Part shown: one piece after another, positions 19,580 through 31,118 of the stretch
Numbering within the stretch: position 1 is the stretch's first letter
How the letters are laid out: every line of letters starts with the position of its first letter
Assembly: GCA_039105265.1 (NCBI GenBank)
Contig: JAPFFF010000013.1
Coordinates: 1,302,001-1,366,000, forward strand
Direction of reading: 5' to 3'
Length of the DNA stretch: 64,000 nt
Source of the DNA: Tritrichomonas musculus
Lineage: Eukaryota > Parabasalia > Tritrichomonadida > Tritrichomonadidae
Made by a program: the position numbers and the translations under genes
Notes under the pieces: model-generated
What the model was told of the DNA's origin: nothing
The model's input: the letters and a program-made list of their open reading frames with translations, nothing else
Database searches by the model: none

Positions 19580-19979
19580 ACGAAAAAAAAATCTTAAGTA
19601 AAAAATAAGTGCTTTAAATGATTTATATTTTAAATTATTTATATTTTAAATTGTTTTTAATGAAAAAATATCATCATAAAGTAGTTTTTATTTTGAAATA
19701 AATATGTTTGAAATTGATTTATTATTTTGAGAGAGTAATTGAATACTTTCTAATTTTCAATGTTGTAAAAAAAAAAAATTCTCAAAAAATTATTTAACGA
19801 TTAAAAATTTTTCAATTTTTTTTTTTAAATGGTTGATTCAAGTTGTTTTATTAAATCTTCTATTATATTCAAAGAAATGATCAATTTTAAAATAGAGATA
19901 ACCAAATAACTGCCCAAATAAATGCTATTTTTCAAAAATGGGTGAAATCTTAGAATTATTACTCTCTGAAAGCTATCGT
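19580..19979. other. AT-rich intergenic stretch
   Basis: No gene seen. It contains a short direct duplication of a TTTATATTTTAAAT motif near 19621-19650. Confidence 0.5.
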
Positions 19980-19984
19980 TCATA
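19980..19984 (+). promoter_or_regulatory. Initiator-like TCATA for the RCC1-like gene
   Basis: TCATA is 17 bases before ATG 20002 and is followed by a T-rich leader; it fits TCAYW. Confidence 0.4.
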
Positions 19985-20001
19985 AGTTTTTTTTTTTTAA
20001 A

Positions 20002-21099
20002 ATGAAGCTTTGTGGATGTAATAATAGTTACAAATTCGGAGGATGTCTAAACAATTATAATGATGATACAAATAATATCAAGTTTCCAGGACAATCAGGC
20101 CTCGATGTTTCTTCTTTGTTATCTTTTTCATCATATGTTAGCTCAGTTTGGATTAATCAAAATTATGAAGCATTTGCTGTTGGTAATAATGAATTTGGAC
20201 AAATTAATTCAGCATTACCCAAAGAAATACTTGAAATCGATACCAAAATTAATTTTCGATACAAAAATGGTCAGCCATGCAAATTCATCTCTGCAGTTGG
20301 AGGTCGTAATTACACGCTTTTTCAGATTTCAGGGGAAACGAGCAGTGATCCCTCTCTGCTTGCTCTTGCCTATGCAGTAAGAAAAACAATTTTCCTTAAT
20401 ATTGGTAAACGGTCACCACTTTCACTTTTTGGCGGAGTCACAGTATCAGCAGCAATTGACACTGATGGATCAGTGATCATCATAACGGAATCAGTTTATG
20501 ATTCACCCGAATCAGAGATTGAGATTGCGAAACTTCCGCCAGGCGAGAAAGCAGTGAAGGCAGCTTGCGGCAAAAAATCAGTCATTGTTCTTTGTGAGAG
20601 TTGTCGTGTCTTTGAATGTTCACTGACATCAAAAACAAATAATAATACTTTTTCAGAAGTGAAGGAACTTGCAGGAAAGAAAATCAACGAAATCAGTGGC
20701 ACTTGTGATCACTTTTTTGCCATTTCAGAAGACTGTCAAGTCTTTGGCCGCGGAGATAATGAAGGCTGTAAACTTGGACTGCCAAGTGACATAGAAGAAG
20801 TCGAAGAATTCACACTAATTGAATCGCTGAGCAAGTATCACGTCATTGAAGCTTCAGCAGGAACTGTTGATTCACTATTCAGAACGAGAGAAGGCCAAAT
20901 TCTTGGCTGCGGATGGAATGATAGTGGCGAACTCATGCTAAAGAGTGGAAACAAGGAGGAAGTTTATCCACCAGAAGAGACAAAAGTCACAAGTGGTGCC
21001 ACATTCTGCATCTCTGGGGCTGGCTCGTCAGTTGTTTTTGTTGGAGTTGAACCACCTCCGAACTCTCCAAACATGAAAATCAGAGGGGCGGTACATTGA
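20002..21099 (+). CDS. RCC1-like beta-propeller protein
   Basis: The 365-residue product shows RCC1-type repeats: FAVGNNEFGQINS, ISAVGGRNYTLFQISG, EISGTCDHFFAISEDCQVFGRGDNEGCKLGL and LGCGWNDSGELML. The G-x-N/D-x-x-G-Q/E-L pattern and the following H/T-F/L-hydrophobic strands are weakly kept, as in other trichomonad members. A Gly-rich end (ISGAGSSVVFVGVEPPPN) is consistent with closure of a propeller. Some family members are exchange factors for Ran; others are scaffolds or ubiquitin-ligase partners. Nothing here singles out Ran exchange, so a protein-binding propeller is the safest call. There is no signal peptide or membrane segment. The start is the first ATG after the initiator-like TCATA. 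Confidence 0.75.
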   Translation: MKLCGCNNSYKFGGCLNNYNDDTNNIKFPGQSGLDVSSLLSFSSYVSSVWINQNYEAFAVGNNEFGQINSALPKEILEIDTKINFRYKNGQPCKFISAVGGRNYTLFQISGETSSDPSLLALAYAVRKTIFLNIGKRSPLSLFGGVTVSAAIDTDGSVIIITESVYDSPESEIEIAKLPPGEKAVKAACGKKSVIVLCESCRVFECSLTSKTNNNTFSEVKELAGKKINEISGTCDHFFAISEDCQVFGRGDNEGCKLGLPSDIEEVEEFTLIESLSKYHVIEASAGTVDSLFRTREGQILGCGWNDSGELMLKSGNKEEVYPPEETKVTSGATFCISGAGSSVVFVGVEPPPNSPNMKIRGAVH

Positions 21100-21236
21100 A
21101 TCCACCAAGTTGCCAAACCATTGAATATTTAAAATATTATAAATGATAAATAATTTAAAAAAATCTAGTAAAATTTTAAGATAGTAATATTTTTTTTGAT
21201 ATTTAAGATTGAATACTTTTTAAGAAATAAACTATT

Positions 21237-21237
<1 letters not shown>

Positions 21238-21286
<49 letters not shown>
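21238..21286. repeat. Run of 49 A
   Basis: An uninterrupted A-run about 140 bases after the RCC1-like gene stop; just before it lies a relative of the stem motif also seen at 2348 and 11751. Confidence 0.8.
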
Positions 21287-21288
<2 letters not shown>

Positions 21289-21339
21289 TTTTTATTTTCG
21301 CTTAATTTTTTAAAGTAAATAATCTCTTCTTTCCATTAT

Positions 21340-22990
21340 ACTTTTTATGCCAAAATTATGTTTCCACAAACCAATCAGCGACAATATCTGGTTTATACAA
21401 TACATCTAGTTCATTACCATTTTGATTCACAGAAGTTCCACCAAAATGGTAATGTAGGAATAAAATGTGAAGGTTTGAATTTTAAATTTCACTTATCAAA
21501 ATCTGGAACGATGGGTTCATAATGTGCTACATTATGCAGAATATTGCAAAATAGGATATCATTATGATAAAGAGATCTTATTCTTCCTATAAAATTCTCA
21601 AATGGATGCGAACTTAAACGACTAAAAGCAAATGAATCATCATCTGTTCCATCAATTTCTTTTATTAAGACTATTAAAGAATTTATTATTCGAATAATTT
21701 AATCAATTGTAGCATCCACCCCAAATTCCAACAACCTCAAAATAAGCCAAAAATCAATATGTTTTTTGATGAGATATTTTAATGAGATGGAGCTTGCTTG
21801 GGATCAAAGGATTTACTTTGATTGATATTAATGCAAGGAAGATTATAGATTTTGAAATATCTAAAAACCAAAACAATTTGTTCAAGGAAATAAAAGCTGA
21901 ACGATGGAAAAACTTAAATATTATATACATGATAATGATGGTGTTACACGAAATATAATTAATTGATCTGGATGGGAAATAATAGAAATTTTAGATGTTG
22001 TTCATGCTTTAAAATATTTGAAAAGTAAAATTGTTGATGAACAATAGCAATGTCCAAGGAATCATGCTTGATACAACATAGATCTTTTTGCAAAATTATG
22101 TTATACATTACTTATAATCCTAATATTTGGGGTACCATTAGCTTCAAAAAAAAAAAAAAACTTGCCAAAACTACTTAGAGCCCTTGTGACATCTATAGAT
22201 TGTAGAGTACAGCCTAATTAAGTGCAATTCCTTGATCTGATTCAGCTATTGAAACAAAGTTTAAACAGTTATTTTTTATTTTTTAAAAATAATAATAATA
22301 ATAATAATAAAAAATAGGGAAAATTGGAAAAGGAGTTATGGTAAATATGGATTTGCGAGATACTTTTTTTTAAATATCATCGTTTGGTAAACTCGTTTTA
22401 ATACAATGATGAGATAAGATATTTACGGGAAGGCTTGAAAACCGCGGGAAAACGTTATCTGTAGAATGGGCAAGAGAATGAATATTCACAATAGAAATCA
22501 AACAAGGAAAACGTTATTTGTCGAGTTGGCTTACCAGGTTTACAAATATGAATATTGCTTTTTAGCCAAGTTTTGTAATGGTCGTCTCTTTTGGGTTCCA
22601 TGTTACAATTTCATAAAACACCTTCATCATTAAATATTGTGTCAAAACATTTAACATATATTCTTCCATCTTGGTTGTTTTTAAATCTTTCGTATAGGTG
22701 TACAATTGTCTTCTCCAACTGTGGATAAGTGATTGTTTGGTTGAGAGATTCAAGGTTCAAGATACATTTCATTTAATGATGTGACCACGAGGCGATATGA
22801 CCAAACTTTGAAATTGAATGTTGGTCGTTCAATATTTTACAGTAAAATTGATATGAAATAGCTAGCCCTTAAATGTTTTATTTTTGTGATGATACACAAG
22901 AAGTAAAAACTTGTTATTTGCCAAGTTAACTTTGATCATTTTGCAGATTGGATTCAAGTTCTTCAAATATTCAAGGAAAGTAGAATAGAG
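21340..22990 (-). mobile_element. Decayed DNA-transposon-like transposase region
   Basis: On the minus strand, several short coding-like stretches in different frames are separated by stops. One (about 21480-21670) reads SFAFSRLSSHPFENFIGRIR and ends in NVAHYEPIVPDFDK; the S-x-x-PFENF pattern resembles the C-terminal DUF4218-like region of Tnp2-type transposases. A second (about 22585-22745) contains VKCFDTIFNDEGVL and NMEPKRDDHYKTWLKS. A third (about 22400-22520) contains LISIVNIHSLAHSTDNVF, and a fourth (about 22880-23040) reads YDKCTTKQQSNIISLYST. No terminal repeats or target duplication were found. The assignment rests on one motif and general character, so another decayed gene is possible. 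The plus strand holds unconvincing kinase-like fragments. Confidence 0.35.
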
Positions 22991-23499
22991 ACTAATTATG
23001 TTTGACTGTTGCTTAGTAGTACATTTATCATAGTCATGCGGTATAGGGGATTTTTAGGGTAAGAAATGCACTCATATGGTATTTTAAAGTACACATAACA
23101 TTGAGTAACAATGAAATTGAGTTATTTTTATGCACAATATAATATAATAATTTTTTTTTATAACTCTAATAACTTTTATTCACATGATTCCCTAGGCTTG
23201 GATGTTTAAAGAAAATAAATATGTAAATACAATGAATTTTGACAATTCATTTTAATATTGGTATAATTGTTTTTAATACTAAGGTAATTGGTTCGATTCC
23301 GATAATTTTTTTTTTCTACTTTTTTTATATATTCCAAAAAAAAAGTATTTGAGTATTATAAAGATTCAAATCTTTAAGTAAAAAAGATATGTATTAAAAA
23401 AGTTGACTAAAAAAATAAATGATTATACTGATTGAGAAAAAGAAGTAGTAGTATATGATTATTGATTAGAAAAGATAATTGATTTCAAGAAAAAAAGTT
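22991..23499. other. AT-rich intergenic stretch
   Basis: No gene was recognised; weak coding character of the neighbouring relic fades out near 23050. Confidence 0.4.
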
Positions 23500-23960
23500 T
23501 ATAAATGAGAAGAAAGTTACAATTAAGAAGAAGAAAAAACTGACGAGAGGAGAAGGAAGAAGAAAATGATGATTGAGAAGAAGAAGAGGATTTACGGGAA
23601 GAAGACTATTTAGAAGAAGAAAATGATGATTTAGGAGAAGAAGATGATAATTTAGAAGAAGATGATGATTGAGATGTAGAAGATGTTGATTTAAGAGAAG
23701 ATGATTGTGATTGAGATTTTGAAGTTTACGATTGAAGGAAGGAGGAAGAAGGAGATGATGAAAAAAATGAGAAGAAGATGATTAAAAGTAGAAGATAATA
23801 ATGAAAATGAAAAGAAGAAGATAATAATATTAATGAAAAGTAAAAGATTAATATTTGAGAGGAAGAGGAAGCTTTAGAAGAAGCTAATGATGATTGAAAA
23901 AGAAAAAGATAAAGATGATTTTAAAGATAATAATTTGCTTCGAAAAAAATGATTTAAATT
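23500..23960 (+). other. Purine-rich GAA/GAT low-complexity tract
   Basis: The plus strand is dominated by GAAGAAGAT-type repeats that would read as Glu/Asp-rich peptides, interrupted by several TGA and TAA codons in every frame. It looks like a decayed acidic low-complexity coding region or expanded trinucleotide DNA; no intact gene is supported. Confidence 0.5.
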
Positions 23961-24111
23961 TTAATATGTTTTGAATAGAAAAATAGTAATGATGAAGTCA
24001 TAGGAGTCAATAAAAACATATTCGTTCTTTTATATGAACGTTTATAATATATATTATTTTAATTAGCAAACGATTTATATATATATGATAGAAATGCATC
24101 AAATGCATCAT

Positions 24112-25497
24112 TCATTTAACTGAATTAAAATGATGTTCCATTTTCCTTTTATTTTTAAAGAACAATAATAGAAAAGCACCAATAGAAAGAGCGCACAAAT
24201 CGAATACCCATAGTCCATATTTGAATCCATCTGGATTATGAACCTCTGGATCTTTAGAGTCAGAACCAAAATGCTGCAAAATTTTCCCAGTGAGTGGCAT
24301 GAAAATGATGAGTGATATGAAAGCAAAGCATGTGATGCTTCCGCCAACAGATGATCCAGCGGACGGAGGGAAAAGTTCAAGAACAAGTGGTGAAAGGATG
24401 GCAGCAAACCCGCTAGTTGTAAAAGCCAAAACGAAGAAAAGAGATATCACCATAATGAAACTCAATTTTTCAGGGAAAAATCCGAATGGAATGCAGCAAA
24501 GAGCAGATATTATTGTTGCACAAACCAGCACCCATTTTCTTGATAAATGCAAAGTATCCACAATATATGGATTAATTAATGATCCTGTTAATCCACCAAT
24601 TGAAGTACCAAGAAGAGCATTACTAGTTTTCACAGAATCATAGCCAAGTATTTCTTTCAAAAAAGGACCACCCCAAATTCCAATTATATTATCATAAGCG
24701 CCATTTTCGCAAAACACATAAATTGCACCAAGCCAAAAGTTAAAATTAGATATTATCATAAACAAATTTTTCAGAAGAATTTTAAATTTTTCTTTAAAGC
24801 TGTTTATTTCATTTGAGCCTGAGTATTCATTAATAGCTTTATATCCAAGAGATGTTGGATCGCCTCTTATAAATATTAATGTTATTATTGAAAAGAATAT
24901 CGATACAAATGCAATTGAATAAAAGCACCAACGCCATCCGATAATTCTGGCCAAAAGAGTAAAAGGTGTTTGCGCTAAAATGCTTCCAACTCCACCAAAA
25001 AATAAAAATATTCCATATATCTTGGAATAGTGTTCAAGTGGAAACCAATTCAAAATCGTTCGAATGCAAGATGATGCAACAAAACTACAGCCAAAACCAA
25101 CAAAAAGTCGACCAATTGATCCTCCTAACAATGATCGACTCAGACCACAAATGAAATCCCCAATCGCTGTTATAACACCAGAAATAAAAAGAATATATGA
25201 TGGCTCAATTACATCGCACATTAATCCTGCTATTGGTTGAAGTAATGAAAATGGATAATAAAACATTGAAGTAAAAATGCCTAACTTAGAAACTGGAACA
25301 TTGTATGCTTTGGAAAGTTCATCCGTGACAACTGTTGGGCAATTTCGTTGAAAACAAACTAGCATTTCAAACGATGATAATACTAATAAAACAAAAATAC
25401 GTTTAACTTGAAAGCAGGATTTTTTAGGAGGATTTAGGTTTTTTGAAATAGGATTTGGTGTTTCTGTAAAAGAAAGAAGGTCTGTACTTGGGTTCAT
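24112..25497 (-). CDS. Major facilitator superfamily transporter
   Basis: ATG 25497 (MNPSTDLLSF) is preferred over the in-frame ATG at 25560, whose extra segment is Lys/Phe-rich and lies within the presumed promoter. The resulting 461-residue protein has about twelve hydrophobic segments in two groups separated by a cytoplasmic loop near NEYSGSNEINSFKEKFK. The loop between helices 2 and 3 carries GLMCDVIEP, a variant of the MFS GxxxD signature, and GRLFVGFGCSF marks helix 4. It resembles prokaryotic organic-anion or sugar-phosphate MFS members, but the substrate cannot be read from sequence. It should sit in the plasma membrane or a vesicle membrane. Upstream (25519-25527) is TTCAAAAAG on the coding strand, a motif also found before other genes here. 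Confidence 0.85.
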   Translation of the reverse strand: MNPSTDLLSFTETPNPISKNLNPPKKSCFQVKRIFVLLVLSSFEMLVCFQRNCPTVVTDELSKAYNVPVSKLGIFTSMFYYPFSLLQPIAGLMCDVIEPSYILFISGVITAIGDFICGLSRSLLGGSIGRLFVGFGCSFVASSCIRTILNWFPLEHYSKIYGIFLFFGGVGSILAQTPFTLLARIIGWRWCFYSIAFVSIFFSIITLIFIRGDPTSLGYKAINEYSGSNEINSFKEKFKILLKNLFMIISNFNFWLGAIYVFCENGAYDNIIGIWGGPFLKEILGYDSVKTSNALLGTSIGGLTGSLINPYIVDTLHLSRKWVLVCATIISALCCIPFGFFPEKLSFIMVISLFFVLAFTTSGFAAILSPLVLELFPPSAGSSVGGSITCFAFISLIIFMPLTGKILQHFGSDSKDPEVHNPDGFKYGLWVFDLCALSIGAFLLLFFKNKRKMEHHFNSVK

Positions 25498-25719
25498 AAT
25501 AAATATATCCTTAGATAACTTTTTGAATGTCGTAAAATAATTTTTTTTTTTCAAAATCATAAATTAAGAAAAATAAAAATATATCAACAAATATAAATTT
25601 TTTTGATTAATTATTATTTTAAAATATTAAATTTGTATAAATTATATAAATATAAAATGTAAAATAAACAATATATATCATAATCACATAAGATAAAAAT
25701 ATTTTAATTTTTAAATTCA

Positions 25720-25816
25720 AAAAGATTCATTAGGTTGATTATATATCAATCTTCAAAAGTTGTATTCGCAACTTCTTCAAGAAGTGGTAATGATTCATGG
25801 ATCAAGTATAAAATTG

Positions 25817-25851
<35 letters not shown>

Positions 25852-25985
25852 AAAACGAGATTAAAAAACTGGAGGCGAAAAACAAACAACTTGAGCAAAG
25901 GCTTGAAAACATTACAACTGAAAAGAACAATATTAAAATCGGCATCACAATACCGAAGAAAAACAATTCAGCATTTCAAAAATAA
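25720..25985 (+). pseudogene. Gene fragment with coiled-coil end, split by an A29 run
   Basis: Before the A-run, one frame reads SSKVVFATSSRSGNDSWIKY. After it, another frame reads NEIKKLEAKNKQLEQRLENI and continues to the stop TAA at 25983, which overlaps TAAA. The two halves look like the 3' end of a longer gene with a coiled coil, joined through a Lys-coding A tract that has expanded out of frame. No start codon or N-terminal part is present. A second run of 30 A follows 47 bases after the stop. Confidence 0.5.
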
Positions 25986-26032
25986 ATTCATGAATATGAT
26001 AAAAATTTTTAGTAATCATAAGAATTATTGAG

Positions 26033-26062
<30 letters not shown>
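25817..26062 (+). repeat. Two poly-A tracts (29 and 30 bases)
   Basis: Uninterrupted A-runs at 25817-25845 and about 26033-26062 bracket the 3' half of the gene fragment. Confidence 0.8.
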
Positions 26063-26063
<1 letters not shown>

Positions 26064-27317
26064 AGACATATATTTCTCATTATATAATGTGTATTTTAAG
26101 CAGTGTTTTCCTGTTTCACAATTCACAATTGTGGATTTTAAAATTCTAAAAATTGTAACCATTTTTTTTTAAACAACACCTCACTTTTTATTATCGTCAT
26201 TTTTCTTGTTATATAAATGATATTTATTCGTATAAATATTTATATATATAAATAAATGTACTAAAGTTTAAAAATCTAATATAGACTAGCAACGATCATT
26301 TTACATTCAATTTTTAATATAACAAAATACGATTTTTTTAGAGAACAAAGAAGTATATACCTTATTTTATTATTACAAATAGTTATATATCTGATAATAA
26401 ATATAACTATGATGATTAATTTAATAAAGAATATTCTAAGATACACAAAATATTAGATTTTCATAAAATTTTATTTTTCTAATTAAAAAGCTGATGTATG
26501 CGTAATTAAACATCATAAAATATTCATTTTTTACGTTTTACTAATATTTATTGAAAAAATAATAATTAGTTAAAAATAGTAGAAAAAATGGAACGACAAG
26601 GCAAACAAGCATAATAATAATTTATAAAATGTTCAAATATGAAAGTGTAATATATCTGTTTTTTAAAATAGGTAATATTAGTATTAAATTTAAAAAAAAA
26701 AATCTAGAAATGTTCTCATTCACTTGGAAAAATAATCAGATATAATGATAAAAAAGTTTTATAGTCATATCAACATGAAAATATGATCAAACTTCAAAGA
26801 TGAAATATTGTTGAAATATTTGGAGTTTTCTAAAAAATTGATGTAAAGGCTTCATTCTTCTTTCACAATCTGAAATATCGATATACATTCATTTGAAACA
26901 AGATTTTTTTGAAATTATTCTTCTTATGCATAGAAATATCATATCTGAACTTTTAAAAAATTTACTGAATTGAATACAAAATGATCGTTGCTAATTATTT
27001 TCTTAAAAAAAATTTTATTTCCTAAACAGCGGTATCAAAAAGTAAATTAATTATCAATCTCGAGAATCGGAGAATAAAAAAAAAAACATATTTTTAAAAA
27101 ACGAATATATATTTTTATTTAAAGTATTTAACGTAAGTTTATCACTGAAATTGAATAGAATTTCTACAAAATCTCTGAATTGTTTTCACTTTTTGTTACA
27201 ATGGTATACAAAAAGTGAACCATTCAATTTTTTTTTTTATAATCATATCATCAATTATGTGAAAAATATCTTTCACATAATTTTTCTTCTATTGATGCAT
27301 AGGTTTTATTTATTGAT
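26063..27317. other. AT-rich intergenic stretch
   Basis: About 1.25 kb without a supportable gene, RNA or ordered repeat. Confidence 0.5.
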
Positions 27318-30300
27318 TCATTTATTTTTTGGCTTAAAAATTCTCCTAGGACTTTTTGTTCTAGGTGGCTGAGGATTTACTGGAGGATAATTCTCGGTAT
27401 TTTCATTTTCTTTTGTATTATAATTTGATAATTTTAATTGACAAATGATTCCTCTATCTGAACTTGACAAAGAGCAAAATGTTTCATCATCAATATCACA
27501 TGATGTGCTGTCACTTTTATCACTTTTGATACTTGAACTTGAGCTTGCATAATCAATTCTATTTTGCTTCAAAAGATTTTGATAATCATTTTTCATTGCA
27601 ACATCTTCTTTTTCTTTTCTCTGATTTTGTTTTAATTGATGAATTTCATAATCTTTGATTATCAATAATTCGTTCCGCTTTTGAATATAATTCTTCAAGT
27701 TTTCTTTTTCATATTCAATGTATTCAATTTTCTGTTCTAACTGTTCTATCGAATAACTCATTTCATTTTTTTCTTCATCTTTTTTTTGTAATGCTTCTTT
27801 GCTTTCCTTTCTCAATTTTTTCAATTGATTTTCAATGTTATCTTTTTCTTTTATTAGTTGAAGAATTTCAAAATCTTTTTTATTTATTTCTGCTATATGC
27901 TCTTCTTCTTTCTCATGTGAATGCTTATCTAATGATTCAATTTTATCTTTTAAATCATTTATTTGTTGAGTTTTATCATTCAATTGATTTTGGTGTTCTC
28001 TATTTAAAACAAATCTTTGTTTTTTTAATTCTTCTTCGTTTTCTTTAATTAATTCATTCAATTTTACGCTTAATTCATCTTTTTCATTTGTGATCTGATT
28101 TATTTTGCGTGCCTTATCTTCGATTTCTTTTCTGTGTTCATTTTGCTTTTCATTATAAGTTTCAGATATTTTGCTTATTTCTTCTTTCAATTTTTTTATT
28201 TCTTTATCTTTCTTTTCCAATATTGCATTATGTTCGTTTTCATTTGCAATATTTATTTTTGATAACTTCTCAATTTCTTCTTTCAAATTATTTATTTCTT
28301 TATCTTTCTTTTCCAATATTGTATTATGTTCATTTTCATTTGCAATATTTATTTTTGATAACTTTTTAATTTCTTCTTTCAAATTATTTATTTCTTTATC
28401 TTTCTTTTCCAATATTGTATTATGTTCATTTTCATTTGCAATATTTATTTTTGATAACTTCTCAATTTCTTCTTTCAATTTTATTATTTCTTTATCTTTC
28501 TTTTCCAATATTGCATTATGTTCGTTTTCATTTGCAATATTTATTTTTGATAACTTCTCAATTTCTTCTTTCAATTTTTTTATTTCTTTATCTTTCTTTT
28601 CCAATATTGCATTATGTTCGTTTTCATTTGCAATATTTATTTTTGATAACTTTTTAATTTCTTCTTTCAAATTATTTATTTCTTTATCTTTCTTTTCCAA
28701 TATTGCATTATGTTCGTTTTCATTTGCAATATTTATTTTTGATAACTTTTTAATTTCTTCTTTCAAATTATTTATTTCTTTATCTTTCTTTTCCAATATT
28801 GTATTATGTTCATTTTCATTTGCAATATTTATTTTTGATAACTTTTTAATTTCTTCTTTCAAATTATTTATTTCTTTATCTTTCTTTTCCAATATTGCAT
28901 TATGTTCGTTTTCATTTGCAATATTTATTTTTGATAACTTCTCAATTTCTTCTTTCAATTTTTTTATTTCTTTATCTTTCTTTTCCAATATTGCATTATG
29001 TTCGTTTTCATTTGCAATATTTATTTTTGATAACTTTTTAATTTCTTCTTTCAAATTATTTATTTCTTTATCTTTCTTTTCCAATATTGCATTATGTTCG
29101 TTTTCATTTGCAATATTTATTTTTGATAACTTCTCAATTTCTTCTTTCAAATTATTTATTTCTTTATCTTTCTTTTCCAATATTGTATTATGTTCATTTT
29201 CATTTGCAATATTTATTTTTGATAACTTTTTAATTTCTTCTTTCAAATTATTTATTTCTTTATCTTTCTTTTCCAATATTGCATTATGTTCGTTTTCATT
29301 TGCAATATTTATTTTTGATAACTTCTCAATTTCTTCTTTCAAATTATTTATTTCTTTATCTTTCTTTTCCAATATTGCATTATGTTCGTTTTCATTTGCA
29401 ATATTTATTTTTGATAACTTCTCAATTTCTTCTTTCAATTTTTTTATTTTTATATCTTTCTTTTCCAACTCTTTTTTATATTTTATCTCTAAATTATTCA
29501 TTGATTCTGTTAATGCTTCTTTTTCTCTAAATAATTTTTCGATTTCTTTATTTTCATTTTCTAATTTTGTATTTCGTTCTTTTTCATTTTTAATAATTTT
29601 TTCTAGATCATCAATTTTCTTTTTTTGCTCTTCAATTGTTGTCTTCAAATCATTGATTTCATTTTCATTTTCAATATTTATTTTTGATAACTTCTCAATT
29701 TTTTCTTTCAATTTTTGTATTTCTTTATCGTTCTTTCTCAATTCTTTTTTATATTTTATCTCTGAATTATTCATTGATTCTGTTAATGCTTCTTTTTCTC
29801 TAAATAATTTTTCCATTTCTTTATTTTTATTTTCCAATTTTTTTAACAATTCTCTTTGTATTTTTTGTTTTTCTTTTTGTTCATTCAAAATTTTATCATT
29901 TATTTTTTTAATCTCTTGAATAATTAACATTTGTTTTTTTTAATTGTTCCAAATAAGCTGCTCTGTCAATTATTTCCATAGAATTTATTTTTCCAATTGC
30001 TATATTACTATTAGCTACAACAATTCCAGGCATATCAACTCCATCACGATATGCTGAATTGTTGAAAAAAACTGGTCCTTCGTTTTTTTCTCTTAGAAAA
30101 TTGTAGTTAGGATATTTAATATCATAAAGATCAAAATTATGTTCTGAAAAAACATATATATAGCAATTCTCTATTATGTCACATTTATCTTTACGAGTGA
30201 AATGAAAATTCACTATATCATTCTTTCCTTTAATTTTATGTGATATGGTTATCAAATTACTTGATGAAGTGACACTATCGAATTGTTCAATTTTTTTACC

Positions 30301-30576
30301 ATTTATATGATCAAAACTAACCTTAAATTCAATATTTTTACATTCTTTGTTATTTTTGAAGTCATAATATTGGTGCTTCTTTTCAATCATAATGTAAAAA
30401 CGACACACTGTATCTTGTCCAATTGAATCTGTAATTTTAAATTGAAATTCTTCATTGTTCTCTTTATCATTACTTGCATTAAACTGATAGTCAAAACCAC
30501 GTACATGCCATTCTCCTGGAATTGGCAAAGACACGTCAACATCAGTGAAATATTTAAAATAATCTTTATCACACAT
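27318..30576 (-). CDS. Long coiled-coil protein with N-terminal beta-rich domain, frame split at an A8 run
   Basis: Two frames overlap at 29908-29930. The first (30576 to 29908) encodes about 215 residues of a domain I do not recognise, rich in beta-type residues (EFQFKITDSIGQDTVCRFYI, IVVANSNIAIGKINSMEIID), ending in AAYLEQLKK. The second (29930 to 27318) encodes 870 residues of almost pure coiled coil. With one A less in the eight-A run (29934-29941, T on the plus strand) the product reads AYLEQLKKQMLIIQEIKKIN without a break, so one protein of about 1,085 residues is likely. The central coil holds 13 tandem 32-residue repeats, and the C-terminal tail is Ser/Asp-rich, then basic (RTKSPRRIFKPKNK). 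A structural or cytoskeletal scaffold is inferred. Slippage, polymorphism or sequencing error could explain the split. Confidence 0.7.
28164..29411 (-). repeat. Thirteen tandem 96-base units encoding a 32-residue coil repeat
   Basis: Each unit encodes KINIANENEHNAILEKKDKE followed by INNLKEEIEKLS, with few variants (A/T in NAIL, NN/KK/IK before LKEE, E/K in EEIE). Near-identity between units points to recent expansion or conversion. The reverse strand is open through the array only because of its composition. Confidence 0.9.
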
Positions 30577-31118
30577 ATATGTATGGGTACTGGATTCTCT
30601 TCCGTCATTTATTTATATATTCATATATTATATTAATTAAGAGGTAATTAGATTATTTTATAAATACCAGAATATTTTAATGGGCAATAAGGGATATATC
30701 AACGATTTTATTTTTAAATGAGAAATGATCGTTTTTTTATTTTTTGAATAAGATCATTGAAATATTTGAATATAAAAATTTAATTATGAAATATTTTTAT
30801 CTTTTAGAACTACTTATATTTATAAATTATTTAATATAAATAAAAATATATAAATATATTATATTAGAAAAAATATAAATGTTAAGAATTATGTTTATTT
30901 TTTGGAGCTAAAAAAACAATTCAATATATCTTTTGGTCAAGTGTAACAATTTTTTCGTTGAGCGCAAATAAAAGAATTCGTTTGTTGGTTCTAAAAATAT
31001 GGAATTTTTCAATATTTGACCAGAATTTCATAATTTTTGGCTTAAAAAATAATATAATTTTTTCAATCTTTGAAAAAAATAAAAATGAAAAAAATTGTAG
31101 ATTTCTAGGATAATTATT
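30577..31118. other. AT-rich intergenic stretch
   Basis: No gene seen between the coiled-coil gene start and the ankyrin N-terminal relic. Confidence 0.5.

Noticed and set aside
21841-22270. Plus-strand protein-kinase remnant
   Set aside because: Fragments such as GWEIIEILDVVHALKYLKSK faintly recall a kinase, but catalytic motifs are absent and minus-strand transposase-like pieces fit better.
28171-29919. Long plus-strand open frame of 582 codons
   Set aside because: It lies antisense to the 32-residue coiled-coil repeats; its Phe/Ser-rich product is a by-product of repeat composition.
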